49,249 nucleotides of DNA. Source: Pseudomonadota bacterium. Its GTDB lineage: Bacteria > Pseudomonadota > Gammaproteobacteria > Xanthomonadales > SZUA-36. The DNA is taken from assembly GCA_015222805.1 (NCBI GenBank), contig JADFVZ010000114.1, positions 1 to 49,249 on the forward strand, in the 5' to 3' direction. The translations under genes were made by a program, and so were the position numbers. Under the pieces are notes generated by a model. It did no database searches and was not told the origin of the DNA. It saw only the letters and a program-made list of their open reading frames with translations. Positions 27,719 to 37,680 of the stretch are shown one piece after another; position 1 is the first letter of the stretch; the number at the start of each line of letters is the position of its first letter.

Positions 27719-28591
27719 GTGGATAAGCACAGTGTCTCGGCCGTGGTCGTTAACTACAACAGTGGTTCATGGCTGAGTCGTTGCCTGTTTGCTTTAAATA
27801 AATCATCACTGCAAGAAATAATTGTCGTAGATAATGGGTCATCAGACCAGAGTTTAGAGTGCCTGGGATCAGCGGCTAATTCCAATGTGGAATTGATCAG
27901 GAATACGGACAACCCGGGATATGCTACAGCTTGTAACCAGGGTATTGCCAGGACCGATAGCGAATTCATACTACTGTTGAATCCAGACTGTGAACTACTG
28001 GATAATGCACTGGCAATTCTTTGTGCTTCACTAGTAGAAAATAAACGGGCCATGATAGCCGGTCCCTGGGTGATTAATCCGGAGGGAGAGGTGCAGCGGG
28101 CAACCATGCGCAGATTGCCTACCTTTAACATTTCCATGCATGAAGTTTTTCTGCCGCGTAGCGGTAAGGGCGTAGAGCTCAGTCACCATGTCAAACCGGA
28201 AGGTACTCAAGTTGCCGAAGCAGTCAGCGGAGCGTGCTTGTTGATACGCTCTACCCAGCTGCAAGAAATCGGTGGTTTTGATGTTGATTACAGGCTCCAC
28301 TGTGAGGATCTCGACCTGATGCACAGGGCTGCTCTTGCTGGTTATTCAGTGCTACTGGTTCCAGACGCCCTGGTTGTACATCAGCAAGGTGTTTCATCAC
28401 GCAGCCGCCCACTCTGGGTGGAGTGGCAAAAGCACCGGGGTATGTGGCGTTATTATCAAAAATTTGAGGCTCCGGATAATAGCCTGCTGAAACAACTTGT
28501 TGTTGGTATCAGTATACTGGGTCACTATATTCTGAAAGCTCCGGTAATCTGGTATCAAAAGCTCTTCTCCAGAACGGCCGATTATGAGTGA
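27719..28591 (+). CDS. GT2-family glycosyltransferase (rhamnosyltransferase-like)
   Basis: Second sugar transferase of the cluster, 290 residues from GTG 27719. The GT-A pattern is AVVVNYNSGSWLSRCLFAL, IIVVDNGSSDQSLE, NPGYATACNQGIA, and DxD-like LLLNPDCELL. The catalytic-base region is GGFDVDYRLHCEDLDLMHRA, and VVHQQGVSS lies near the end. A C-terminal hydrophobic stretch (~258-275) may anchor it to the inner membrane. The 3' end overlaps the next gene by 8 bases. Confidence 0.9.
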   Translation: MDKHSVSAVVVNYNSGSWLSRCLFALNKSSLQEIIVVDNGSSDQSLECLGSAANSNVELIRNTDNPGYATACNQGIARTDSEFILLLNPDCELLDNALAILCASLVENKRAMIAGPWVINPEGEVQRATMRRLPTFNISMHEVFLPRSGKGVELSHHVKPEGTQVAEAVSGACLLIRSTQLQEIGGFDVDYRLHCEDLDLMHRAALAGYSVLLVPDALVVHQQGVSSRSRPLWVEWQKHRGMWRYYQKFEAPDNSLLKQLVVGISILGHYILKAPVIWYQKLFSRTADYE

Positions 28592-29444
28592 AATAGTCAC
28601 GGTTGTTACTGGCGCCAGCAGCCAAATTGGTTATTTCCTGATTCCCGCCCTACTTGCAGGAGGTGGCCAGGTAATCGCTGTTTCCCGACAGTCAATACCC
28701 GGATGGTTTAAGCAATATAAAGACAATCCGCAGTTACACTGGTGCAATGTTGATCAATTGCAGCAGCTATCATTCACTGGACCTGTGGATCTGATTTCTG
28801 CTGGACCCCTTGTGCTGGCAGGTAACCTGGTCAGGAAATTGCCTGTAGCGGGCCTGGTCGCCATGAGCAGTGCCAGTGTTTTGTTCAAACAGGATTCTTC
28901 AGACGCAAGTGAACGCCGCCTTATTGCCGGGATTTTACAGGCTGAGGAAGATTTAACCGTTTGGGCAAAAAACAATCAAAAAAACTTACATATCCTGCGG
29001 CCAACCCTGGTCTACGGTTGTGGCCTGGATAAAAACCTCAGCCGTGTAGCGGCGCTTGTTCAACGCTTCGGATTTATGCCGGTGGCCGGACAGGCAAAGG
29101 GTATACGCCAGCCAGTACACGCCGAGGATATTTCCAGTTTAATAGTTAGCTTGCTGGCCGGGGAAACAAAAGGCCTGCACACCTGGGAGCTTGCTGGTGG
29201 TAGTCGCCTGACCTATGCGGAAATGATCGAGGCTGTATTTATGGCCCAGCAAAAACCGGTTCGCCTGTTACGGATGCCACTCTGGGTACTGCGTCTGGCA
29301 AGCCGTCTTTTACCCGGTATTAATCCACAGATGATCAACCGGCAGAACCATGATTTGTGTGTTGATGACACGGCAGCAAGAAAGCAATTAAATTGGCATC
29401 CGCGGTCTTTTTCTTTGTCAGGTAGGGAATTGTCTACGCCATGA
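28584..29444 (+). CDS. NAD(P)-dependent epimerase/dehydratase family protein
   Basis: Extended short-chain dehydrogenase of 286 residues. The nucleotide-binding motif is TVVTGASSQIGYFLIPALL (a GxxxxxG variant). LHILRPTLVYGCGLDKN near 133 and a C-terminal substrate domain follow. The usual catalytic YxxxK is not evident: the helix after AMSSASVLFKQDSS lacks it. It may therefore be a non-catalytic or divergent sugar-modifying enzyme. It probably supplies or modifies a nucleotide sugar for the cluster and is its last gene. Confidence 0.8.
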   Translation: MSEIVTVVTGASSQIGYFLIPALLAGGGQVIAVSRQSIPGWFKQYKDNPQLHWCNVDQLQQLSFTGPVDLISAGPLVLAGNLVRKLPVAGLVAMSSASVLFKQDSSDASERRLIAGILQAEEDLTVWAKNNQKNLHILRPTLVYGCGLDKNLSRVAALVQRFGFMPVAGQAKGIRQPVHAEDISSLIVSLLAGETKGLHTWELAGGSRLTYAEMIEAVFMAQQKPVRLLRMPLWVLRLASRLLPGINPQMINRQNHDLCVDDTAARKQLNWHPRSFSLSGRELSTP

Positions 29445-29523
29445 CTGGTCAATCCCTGATGGATTAGTATCAACTAGTCCTACAAACATTTCCGTTGATC
29501 ACCGATTGCCCGCAGCAGTTTAA

Positions 29524-29540
29524 GCCTGCACCATACAGGC
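29524..29540 (+). repeat. Small palindrome abutting the transposase start codon
   Basis: GCCTG (29524-29528) and CAGGC (29536-29540) are separated by 7 bases, and the second arm ends directly at ATG 29541. It could hinder translation of the transposase or be an end-like structure of its element. Confidence 0.4.
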
Positions 29541-30023
29541 ATGCTTCAGACAATCACAGATTCAACAGAAATCAAGCGGGCGCACTTCAAGCCCAACCGG
29601 CCCGGTGAACTGACCTGGGTAACCATGGCGACCGTTAATGATAAAGACTGGTTTAATAATCAGTTCCTGGCGCGATCAACCGCACACTCCCTGCATCATT
29701 GCCTGGATAACAGCAATGCCCAGGTGTTGGCATGGGTGTTGTTACCCGATCAGTTACATCTTATGATTCAGGCTGGGTCTAACTGTAGCCTGGCTGAGGC
29801 AATGCAGCGCCTGAAAGTTTGTACTGCGATTGCTGTGAACAAAACTGCGCAGGCCAGCATAGGTCTTGTTGGCCCGTTATGGCAAAGCCGATACTGCCTG
29901 CAGCCTGTCCATCGGCGTGAATATGCCCGCGAGCTGGCGATGAGCATTATCCACCAGCCCCAGCAGTTAGGCCTGGTAAAGCACTATGCCGATTACCCAT
30001 ACTGGGATTGTATCTGGGTGTAG
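29541..30023 (+). CDS. REP-associated tyrosine transposase-like protein (RAYT) with altered HUH motif
   Basis: Y1-transposase-like protein of 160 residues. The order fits RAYTs: strands ending AWVLLPDQLHLMIQ, then ECL-type helix SLAEAMQRLKVCTAIAVNK, GPLWQSRYCLQPVHRREYARELAMSIIHQPQQLGLV, and the Trp-rich end YPYWDCIWV. The family's HxH metal motif (usually PNHVHLL) reads P-D-Q71-L-H73-L, so the first His is Gln. Metal-dependent nicking may be lost, or the protein domesticated. A REP-like palindrome lies ~27 bases after its stop. RAYTs mobilise or maintain REP sequences. Confidence 0.82.
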   Translation: MLQTITDSTEIKRAHFKPNRPGELTWVTMATVNDKDWFNNQFLARSTAHSLHHCLDNSNAQVLAWVLLPDQLHLMIQAGSNCSLAEAMQRLKVCTAIAVNKTAQASIGLVGPLWQSRYCLQPVHRREYARELAMSIIHQPQQLGLVKHYADYPYWDCIWV

Positions 30024-30049
30024 GCTAAGCACCCATATACAATTGAAAG

Positions 30050-30079
30050 GCAGGGTGGGCATAAATGCCCACGCATAGG
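30050..30079. repeat. REP-like palindromic element, copy A
   Basis: GCAG foot (30050-30053) then an 8-bp perfect stem GTGGGCAT (30055-30062) / ATGCCCAC (30065-30072), followed by GCATAGG. Nearly the same unit recurs at 40369-40398. It lies between the convergent transposase gene and ettA. A second, weaker stem TGGGTG/CACCCA (30015-30020 with 30030-30035) overlaps the transposase stop. Confidence 0.75.
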
Positions 30080-31756
30080 CTAGTGTGTAACCAGTTTCTT
30101 ATAATGCATTCGATGCGGCTGGCTGGCCTCATCTCCCAGGCGGCGTTTTCTATCGAGTTCATATTCTTCAAAGTTGCCTTCAAAGAATGTCACCTGGGAC
30201 TCACCTTCAAAAGCCAGGATATGGGTAGCAATACGATCGAGGAACCAGCGGTCATGTGAAATCACCATGATACAGCCGGGGAAGTTCAGTAAAGCATCCT
30301 CAAGTGCACGTAATGTCTCCACATCAAGATCGTTGGTAGGCTCATCCAGCAGCAAAACATTGCCTCCGGATTTTAATAATTTTGCCAGGTGCAGGCGGTT
30401 GCGTTCACCACCGGAGAGGTTTTTCACCTGTTTTTGCTGGTCGCTGCCACGGAAGTTAAAGCGTCCCGCGTAGGCGCGTGAAGAAACCTTGTAGCGACCC
30501 ACTTCAATAAACTCGCCGCCATCTGAAAGTTCTTCCCATACAGTACGTTCACCATCGAGGTCCGCACGGCTCTGGTCCACATATGAAAGCTGTACGGTTG
30601 AGCCAATGGTGATCTCACCGCTGTCGGGCTGTTCCGAGCCGGTAAGCATGCGGAATAATGTGGACTTGCCCGCGCCGTTGCCACCGATGATGCCAACAAT
30701 GGCACCCGGTGGTACCGTGAAGCTCAAGTCTTCAAACAGCAGCTTGTCTTCAAAGCTTTTACTGATGTTATTAACTTCAATAACCTGGTCACCAAGACGC
30801 TCACCCGGCGGGATGTAAAGTTCCCGGGTTTCGTTGCGTTCCTGGAAATCCCGGGAATTCAGTTCTTCGAACTGGCGCAGGCGGGCTTTACTCTTGGCCC
30901 GCCGGCCTTTCGGATTGCTGCGTACCCACTCCAGTTCGGCTTTGATTGCCCGCTGGCGTGAGGCCTCTGAACGTTTTTCCTGGGCCAGGCGCTCATCTTT
31001 CTGCTCCAGCCAGGAAGAATAATTGCCTTTCCAGGGTATGCCGTGGCCACGGTCAAGTTCGAGTATCCATTCTGCGGCATTATCGAGGAAGTAGCGGTCA
31101 TGGGTAACGGCAACTACAGTGCCTTTGAAATCAACCAGGAAGCGTTCCAGCCAGGCTACAGATTCAGCATCCAGGTGATTGGTCGGTTCATCCAGTAATA
31201 ACATATCCGGATTCCCCAGCAGCAACTGGCAGAGGGCGACCCGGCGCAGCTCACCACCGGAGAGATTGGAGATTTTGGCATCCCATGGTGGCAGGCGCAG
31301 GGCATCAGCAGCAACCTCAAGGATTCGCTCCAGTTCCCAGCCGTTACCGGCTTCAATCTGCTGCTGGACCTCTGCCTGTTCTGCCAGCAGTTCATCCATG
31401 GCTACATCGCTCATAGGTTCGCCAAACTTTTCACTGATCTGATCAAATTTAACCAGCAGGTCACGCATGCCAGCCACGCCATCTTCAACTTCTTCACGCA
31501 CAGTGAGGCTTTCATTCAGTTGGGGTTCCTGTGGCAGGTAACCGATTTTTATCCCCGGTTGGGGGCGTGCCTCACCCTCAAATTCCGGATCCACGCCGGC
31601 CATGATTCGTAGTACCGTGGATTTTCCTGAGCCATTGATGCCCAGCAGGCCAATTTTAGCGCCGGGAAAGAAGGACAGTGAAATATCCTTGATGATGTTC
31701 CGATTGGGCGGCACAGTTTTGCTCACCCCGATCATGGTGTAAATATATTCAGCCAT
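30080..31756 (-). CDS. ettA: Energy-dependent translational throttle protein EttA (ABC-F ATPase)
   Basis: Ribosome-binding ABC-F protein that gates the first elongation step according to energy charge, acting at the ribosomal E site. It has 558 residues, as in E. coli EttA (about 555). It contains two ATPase domains without membrane parts: Walker [13 protein letters not shown] (~45) and [12 protein letters not shown] (~360), signatures LSGGELRR and LSGGERNR, Walker [12 protein letters not shown] and [11 protein letters not shown]. The EttA-like linker is WIRSNPKG-type ([16 protein letters not shown]). The start [17 protein letters not shown] is the family N-terminus. It is divergent from glyA. 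Confidence 0.97.
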   Translation of the reverse strand: MAEYIYTMIGVSKTVPPNRNIIKDISLSFFPGAKIGLLGINGSGKSTVLRIMAGVDPEFEGEARPQPGIKIGYLPQEPQLNESLTVREEVEDGVAGMRDLLVKFDQISEKFGEPMSDVAMDELLAEQAEVQQQIEAGNGWELERILEVAADALRLPPWDAKISNLSGGELRRVALCQLLLGNPDMLLLDEPTNHLDAESVAWLERFLVDFKGTVVAVTHDRYFLDNAAEWILELDRGHGIPWKGNYSSWLEQKDERLAQEKRSEASRQRAIKAELEWVRSNPKGRRAKSKARLRQFEELNSRDFQERNETRELYIPPGERLGDQVIEVNNISKSFEDKLLFEDLSFTVPPGAIVGIIGGNGAGKSTLFRMLTGSEQPDSGEITIGSTVQLSYVDQSRADLDGERTVWEELSDGGEFIEVGRYKVSSRAYAGRFNFRGSDQQKQVKNLSGGERNRLHLAKLLKSGGNVLLLDEPTNDLDVETLRALEDALLNFPGCIMVISHDRWFLDRIATHILAFEGESQVTFFEGNFEEYELDRKRRLGDEASQPHRMHYKKLVTH

Positions 31757-31829
31757 AGGTGTTTTCTTTCAGTTTTAGGAATAGCGGGTAATTATCGTCC
31801 ATTCAAGGTACTTAGGCCAGTTCAAAGCC

Positions 31830-31859
31830 CTATAAAAGTACTATAAAAGTGCTAAAATC
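31830..31859 (+). promoter_or_regulatory. Tandem 11-bp repeat in the ettA-glyA divergent region
   Basis: CTATAAAAGT occurs at 31830-31839 and again at 31841-31850, followed by a partial copy (CTAAAATCC, 31852-31860). The 147-bp region must hold promoters for both genes. The repeats are TATA-like and could be overlapping -10 elements or a binding site. No -35 element can be fixed. Confidence 0.35.
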
Positions 31860-31903
31860 CTTGTTTTCCGATACTGATCCGCTACCTTATCATTAGCTAA
31901 TTC

Positions 31904-33175
<1,272 letters not shown>

Positions 33176-33179
33176 GAAA

Positions 33180-33689
33180 ATGTGGTGTCCCTACTGCAAT
33201 CATACTGACACCCGGGTGATAGATTCGCGGGTAACAGCGGACGGTATGCAAATCCGCCGTCGGCGCGAATGTGTCCAGTGTGAATCCCGTTTTAATACAT
33301 TTGAAACAGTGGCAATAAAATTACCGAACGTAATTAAAGCGGATGGCAGCAGGGAAATGTTTAATGAAGAAAAGTTACGTATGGGTATGCTCAGGGCGCT
33401 GGAAAAGCGCCCGGTAGAAACAGATGCAGTAGAACGTTCAATCCGCCTGCTTTTCCAGGAAGTCCGTGCGGTTGATGCCCGGGAAATACCCAGCAAACTT
33501 GTCGGTGAGCTGGTGATGAAAGCGCTTAGCCAGCTGGACCAGGTGGCTTATGTACGGTTTGCCTCGGTTTATCGCAGCTTTGAAGATGTCCAGGCCTTTC
33601 GTGAAGAAATTGAACGCCTTGAGCGTGAGCACCCCGGCAGTACCGACAAGCGCCAGCGCTCACTGCTGAAATCAGCTAAAAAGTCATGA
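33180..33689 (+). CDS. nrdR: Transcriptional repressor NrdR
   Basis: ATP/dATP-sensing repressor of ribonucleotide reductase genes. It has 169 residues from ATG 33180, five bases after glyA. The N-terminal zinc ribbon has C3-x2-C6 and C31-x2-C34, and the start MWCPYC fixes the reading. The ATP-cone domain follows (~46-136: [23 protein letters not shown], then [16 protein letters not shown]). The stop overlaps ribD by four bases. Confidence 0.97.
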   Translation: MWCPYCNHTDTRVIDSRVTADGMQIRRRRECVQCESRFNTFETVAIKLPNVIKADGSREMFNEEKLRMGMLRALEKRPVETDAVERSIRLLFQEVRAVDAREIPSKLVGELVMKALSQLDQVAYVRFASVYRSFEDVQAFREEIERLEREHPGSTDKRQRSLLKSAKKS

Positions 33690-34798
33690 ATTTTTCCACC
33701 AGCGACCGCCAGTTTATGGTCGAGGCGCTGGATCTCGCCAGTCGCGGCGCAGCCAGTTGCATGCCCAACCCCCAGGTTGGCTGCCTGCTGGTCAATCAGG
33801 GTGAAATTGTAGGGCGCGGCTGGCATCAGCAAACCGGCGGCCCGCATGCTGAAGTCTTCGCTTTGCAGGATGCTGGTGAACTGGCCCGGGGAGCCACAGC
33901 TTATGTCACCCTCGAGCCATGTGCCCATCACGGGCGTACTCCACCCTGTGCTGATGCGCTGATTGCAGCGGGAGTACAGCGAGTTTTAGTCGCGCTGGAA
34001 GATCCTTACCACGAAGTTGCGGGCCGTGGGATTGAAAGACTGCGACAGGCCGGTATTACCGTCATTAGCGGTTTAATGGCCACTGAGGCTCGTTGGCAAA
34101 ATCGTGGTTTCATCTGCCGCTGCGAAAACAATCGCCCCTGGGTCCGCATGAAAATGGCAGCTAGCCTGGATGGCCGCACCGCCCTGGCAAATGGTACTAG
34201 CCAGTGGATAACCGGTGAGCCGGCACGTGCTGATGTGCAGGAACTCAGGGCCAGGAGCGGGGCACTACTGACAGGTATTGGCACGGTGCTTGCTGATAGC
34301 CCGAGAATGACCCTGCGCAAGCCTGGTGCAGGACGACAGCCCCTAAGAATAATTCTCGACAGCCGCTGGCAAACACCACATGATGCCCCCATATTAACCG
34401 AACCTGGCAGGGTATTGATCGCCGGTCTGGAAAGTTCACCGGTACCGCCTGAACTACAGTCTGCTTGTGAACGGCGGGGTCATCAGCGACTGGTTTTACC
34501 AGCTAGCGCCAGCGGTCTGGATATCTGGCCGCTGTTAACCGCGCTGGCCGCAGAGCAAATTAATGAAATACAGGTTGAGGCCGGGGCCAAACTGGCCGGA
34601 AGCCTGATCACGGCAGGCCTGGTCGATGAGCTGGTAGTTTACCTGGCGCCGAAAGTGATGGGAGACAAAGCCAGGGGCATGTTTGTCCTGGAAGAGCTGG
34701 TCTCAATGGAGCAGATTAATAACTGGCATTGGCAGGATATTGCGAAAATTGGCAATGACCTGCGCCTGACCTTAATACCTGAAGCTGAAAAGAAATAA
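33686..34798 (+). CDS. ribD: Bifunctional riboflavin deaminase/reductase RibD
   Basis: Carries out the second and third steps of riboflavin synthesis after GTP cyclohydrolase II. It has 370 residues. The N-terminal deaminase domain has zinc ligands H54-A-E56 ([10 protein letters not shown]), C79 and C88 ([13 protein letters not shown]). The C-terminal reductase domain (~148-366) starts [17 protein letters not shown] and includes [15 protein letters not shown] and the late Gly-rich [14 protein letters not shown]. It overlaps nrdR, and ribE follows by 1 bp. Confidence 0.97.
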   Translation: MNFSTSDRQFMVEALDLASRGAASCMPNPQVGCLLVNQGEIVGRGWHQQTGGPHAEVFALQDAGELARGATAYVTLEPCAHHGRTPPCADALIAAGVQRVLVALEDPYHEVAGRGIERLRQAGITVISGLMATEARWQNRGFICRCENNRPWVRMKMAASLDGRTALANGTSQWITGEPARADVQELRARSGALLTGIGTVLADSPRMTLRKPGAGRQPLRIILDSRWQTPHDAPILTEPGRVLIAGLESSPVPPELQSACERRGHQRLVLPASASGLDIWPLLTALAAEQINEIQVEAGAKLAGSLITAGLVDELVVYLAPKVMGDKARGMFVLEELVSMEQINNWHWQDIAKIGNDLRLTLIPEAEKK

Positions 34799-34799
34799 T

Positions 34800-35426
34800 A
34801 TGTTTACTGGAATTATTACCGCCATTGGAAAAATTGAAAGTGTTGAAGCACTGAGCAAGCACAGTGAGGATCGCCGTCTGCGCGTTTTTGTTGACAAAGG
34901 TCTGGATCTTGACGCCACGGCGATCGGTGATAGCATCGCCGTCAGCGGTGTTTGCCTGACAGTAACCCGTATCGAGGGACAAGTTTTTCAAGTCGATGTT
35001 TCCAATGAAAGCCTTGCCTGCACCACCCTCGGTGATAAGCAGGCAGGAGATGCAGTTAACCTGGAAGCCGCGCTCAAGGCCGGTGATCCGCTCGGTGGAC
35101 ACCTGGTATCCGGGCATGTTGATACTGTAGGGCAGTTGTTGCAAACATCGGCGGATGACAGTTCAACCCGGATGGTTTTTTCGCTGCCTGTAGCGCTGGC
35201 AGCGCTGGTTGCCGCCAAGGGCTCAATCACTATCGAGGGAGTTAGCTTGACAGTGAATTCAGTTGAATCAAGCGGACCTGAAGAGACATTTTCAGTCAAC
35301 CTGATCCCACACACTCTGGAACAGACAAGCCTGGGACAACTAATGCCCGGGGATAAAGTAAATTTGGAAATTGATATACTGGCCCGCTATATTGCACGCC
35401 AGCTTGAGTATCAGCAACAGGGTTAA
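34800..35426 (+). CDS. ribE: Riboflavin synthase, alpha subunit
   Basis: Dismutates two 6,7-dimethyl-8-ribityllumazines to riboflavin. It has 208 residues made of two similar lumazine-binding barrels (~1-97 and ~98-200), each with a GVCLTV- or GVSLTV-type strand. It starts with the invariant MFTGI. The typical GGHLVSGHVD sits at the second barrel start. Confidence 0.96.
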   Translation: MFTGIITAIGKIESVEALSKHSEDRRLRVFVDKGLDLDATAIGDSIAVSGVCLTVTRIEGQVFQVDVSNESLACTTLGDKQAGDAVNLEAALKAGDPLGGHLVSGHVDTVGQLLQTSADDSSTRMVFSLPVALAALVAAKGSITIEGVSLTVNSVESSGPEETFSVNLIPHTLEQTSLGQLMPGDKVNLEIDILARYIARQLEYQQQG

Positions 35427-35430
35427 TCAA

Positions 35431-35447
35431 CGGCCGCTTACTGGCCG
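35431..35447 (+). repeat. Intercistronic hairpin before ribBA
   Basis: CGGCC (35431-35435) pairs with GGCCG (35443-35447) around 7 bases in the 36-bp gap between ribE and ribBA. There are no Ts after it, so it is not a terminator. It could modulate mRNA processing or translation. Confidence 0.4.
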
Positions 35448-35462
35448 GCATGAGTAATAACT

Positions 35463-36611
35463 ATGAAACTAAACACAATAGAAGAATTAATCGAAGACAT
35501 TCGTCGCGGCAAAATGGTCATCCTGATGGATGATGAAGACCGGGAAAATGAAGGTGACCTGATTATGGCGGCCAGCATGGTGCGTCCGGAAGATATTAAC
35601 TTCATGGCCCGCCACGGTCGCGGCCTGATCTGCATGCCAATGACCAAAGAGCGTTGCGAGCAGTTGAATATCCCCCTGATGTCAGCCTCTACCGATGCGG
35701 CATTTGCGACCAACTTCACGGTAACCATCGAAGCGGCTGAAGGTGTTACCACAGGTATTTCTGCCTATGATCGTGCGCATACCATCCGCACGGCGGTTAA
35801 ACCGGATGCCACCCCTAAAGACCTGACCCAGCCGGGGCATATTTTCCCGATCATGGCCAAGCCGGGCGGAGTGTTGTCACGTGCCGGGCATACCGAGGCC
35901 AGTGTGGACCTGGCCTTGCTGGCAGGTTTGGAGCCGGCTGCTGCAATTGTTGAAATCCTCAATGAGGACGGCAGTATGGCACGCCGACCGCAGCTGGAAG
36001 AAATTGCCCGTGAGCATGATCTGAAAATTGGTACCATTGCTGACCTGATTCATTTCCGGATGAAAAACGGCTGTTGTGTAGAACGAGTCAGCGAGCAACA
36101 GGTGAAGACCGAAGAAGGCGAGTTTAAGCTGGTAATTTTTCGAGATTCCATCGAAAACAACCTGCACATGGTAATGATGCAGGGTGAACCCGATACTGAT
36201 ACTCCGTTTCTTGTCCGTGTACATGTACGCAATACCCTCAGTGATGTGCTTGGTGTGGAACGAGATGATTTAGGTATGCCCTTGCGAGTGGCCATGTGTG
36301 AAATCGCCAGGGCAGGTAGCGGTATGGTGCTGGTGCTGGGCGGTGATGAAGACCAGGAGTCGTTGCTTCACCGTTTGCAGGAGTTGCCATTACCGGCGAT
36401 GGAAGCCAGTGGTGATAACCGCAGTTCCCGGGAGTTACGTACCTATGGAATAGGTGCGCAGATTATTGCCGACATCGGGGTGCAGAAGATGCGTGTACTG
36501 GGAGCCCCCATCCACCTGTCCGGTCTTTCAGGTTTTGATCTTGAAGTGGTTGAATATGTTGATCCGGCGGCTGATTCAATCGCCGGAAGACAAGTGGATG
36601 GTGCAGCATGA
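35463..36611 (+). CDS. ribB: 3,4-dihydroxy-2-butanone-4-phosphate synthase fused to a degenerate GTP cyclohydrolase II domain
   Basis: Makes the four-carbon precursor of lumazine. It has 382 residues. The RibB domain (~1-205) is intact: [30 protein letters not shown], and [12 protein letters not shown]. The C-terminal RibA-like domain (~206-370) lacks the three zinc cysteines: where CLTGD...CDCG is expected it reads [23 protein letters not shown] cyclohydrolase II activity is therefore unlikely from this gene, as in RibBX proteins of other gammaproteobacteria. A separate ribA should exist elsewhere. It overlaps ribH by four bases. Confidence 0.93.
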   Translation: MKLNTIEELIEDIRRGKMVILMDDEDRENEGDLIMAASMVRPEDINFMARHGRGLICMPMTKERCEQLNIPLMSASTDAAFATNFTVTIEAAEGVTTGISAYDRAHTIRTAVKPDATPKDLTQPGHIFPIMAKPGGVLSRAGHTEASVDLALLAGLEPAAAIVEILNEDGSMARRPQLEEIAREHDLKIGTIADLIHFRMKNGCCVERVSEQQVKTEEGEFKLVIFRDSIENNLHMVMMQGEPDTDTPFLVRVHVRNTLSDVLGVERDDLGMPLRVAMCEIARAGSGMVLVLGGDEDQESLLHRLQELPLPAMEASGDNRSSRELRTYGIGAQIIADIGVQKMRVLGAPIHLSGLSGFDLEVVEYVDPAADSIAGRQVDGAA

Positions 36612-37099
36612 GTGTTGATGCGCTAACAACAATCGAAGGCAAGATCCAACCGCCGCAGGGCAAAGTTGCTATCGTAGCCGCACGTTTTAATGCCTTTGTG
36701 GTAGACCAGATGGTCGAGGGTGCCCGTTTGAACCTGCTCGCCAACGGCATGTTAGCTGAGAATATTTTGCTGGTGCGGATCCCGGGTGCATTTGAACTGC
36801 CGCTGGTATCGCAAGCATTGGCCGGGCGGGATGATATTTCCGCTGTTATCGCTCTTGGAACCGTTATCCGCGGCGATACTGCACATTTTGATTTTGTTGC
36901 CGGTGAGGCCAGTGCCGGTATCAGCCGGGTTTCACTGGATACAGGCAAGCCGGTTGCTTTTGGTGTGTTGACAACTGACACAGTAGAGCAGGCGCTTTCA
37001 CGGGCATCAATGGATGCCGGTAATAAAGGCGCGGATGCAGCAATGGTTGCCCTGGAAATGTGTGACCTGCTACAACAGTTACAGGCGGAGGTGCTCTAA
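36608..37099 (+). CDS. ribH: 6,7-dimethyl-8-ribityllumazine synthase
   Basis: Condenses the butanone phosphate with the pyrimidinedione, forming icosahedral or pentameric shells. It has 163 residues. Motifs: VAIVAARFNAFVVDQMVEGA, VRIPGAFELPLVSQAL, and ALGTVIRGDTAHFDFVA with the catalytic His ~98. FGVLTTDTVEQALSRA and KGADAAMVALEM complete the fold. It overlaps the adjacent genes at both ends. Confidence 0.97.
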   Translation: MSVDALTTIEGKIQPPQGKVAIVAARFNAFVVDQMVEGARLNLLANGMLAENILLVRIPGAFELPLVSQALAGRDDISAVIALGTVIRGDTAHFDFVAGEASAGISRVSLDTGKPVAFGVLTTDTVEQALSRASMDAGNKGADAAMVALEMCDLLQQLQAEVL

Positions 37100-37602
37100 T
37101 GGCCCGACAAAAAAACAGGCTGCCGGAATCTGTATTGCGCCGCCAGCGCGCGCGTCGGCGTGCTGTTCAGGGAATATACCAGTGGCAAATGACCGGCACC
37201 GGCAGCCGTGAAATTATTACCCAGTTCAATGAAGAGCAGGACATGTCCAATACTGACAGTGATTTATTTAAATTCCTGCTCAGTAATGTCATCAACAAGC
37301 ATGAGGGGCTGGATGAAAAACTGCAGCCCTTCCTCGACCGCCCAATTTGCCAGGTAGATGAAACCGAGCGTGCCATTCTGCGGATCGCAGCTGTAGAGTT
37401 GCTGAATTCGATTGAAGTGCCGGCCAAAGTAGTATTAAACGAGGCCATTGAGCTTGCACATCGTTTTGGTGCTGAGCAGAGCCACAGCTTTATCAATGGG
37501 GTACTGGATAAAGCCGTTGCCGACTGGCGCAAAGTGGAGATGGATGCCGAAAAGCTGGCGGATAACCCGATTGCCGAGCCAGCAGAAAAACCGCAAAGCT
37601 AG
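37099..37602 (+). CDS. nusB: Transcription antitermination factor NusB
   Basis: RNA-binding partner of NusE (S10) in rRNA antitermination. It has 167 residues, all helical. It shows RRQRARRRAVQGIYQWQMTG at the start, VDETERAILRIAAVELLN in the middle, and VVLNEAIELAHRFGAEQSHSFINGVLDKA near the end, all family hallmarks. An acidic, Ala/Pro-rich tail extends beyond the fold. Confidence 0.97.
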   Translation: MARQKNRLPESVLRRQRARRRAVQGIYQWQMTGTGSREIITQFNEEQDMSNTDSDLFKFLLSNVINKHEGLDEKLQPFLDRPICQVDETERAILRIAAVELLNSIEVPAKVVLNEAIELAHRFGAEQSHSFINGVLDKAVADWRKVEMDAEKLADNPIAEPAEKPQS

Positions 37603-37680
37603 GTGCCTGTAGGACTTAACATGATCGACTTTCTCTCGCTACGATCGGTCAAATCCGACAAGCTCCTGGTATCATCCTGA

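Noticed and set aside
29541-30079. Complete IS200/IS605 element
   Set aside because: There are no matching left and right ends around the gene. The protein layout is RAYT-like rather than TnpA of IS200, and no TnpB is present.
35427-35462. FMN riboswitch before ribBA
   Set aside because: The gap is only 36 bases and holds just a small hairpin, too short for an RFN element. None was seen elsewhere in the rib cluster.
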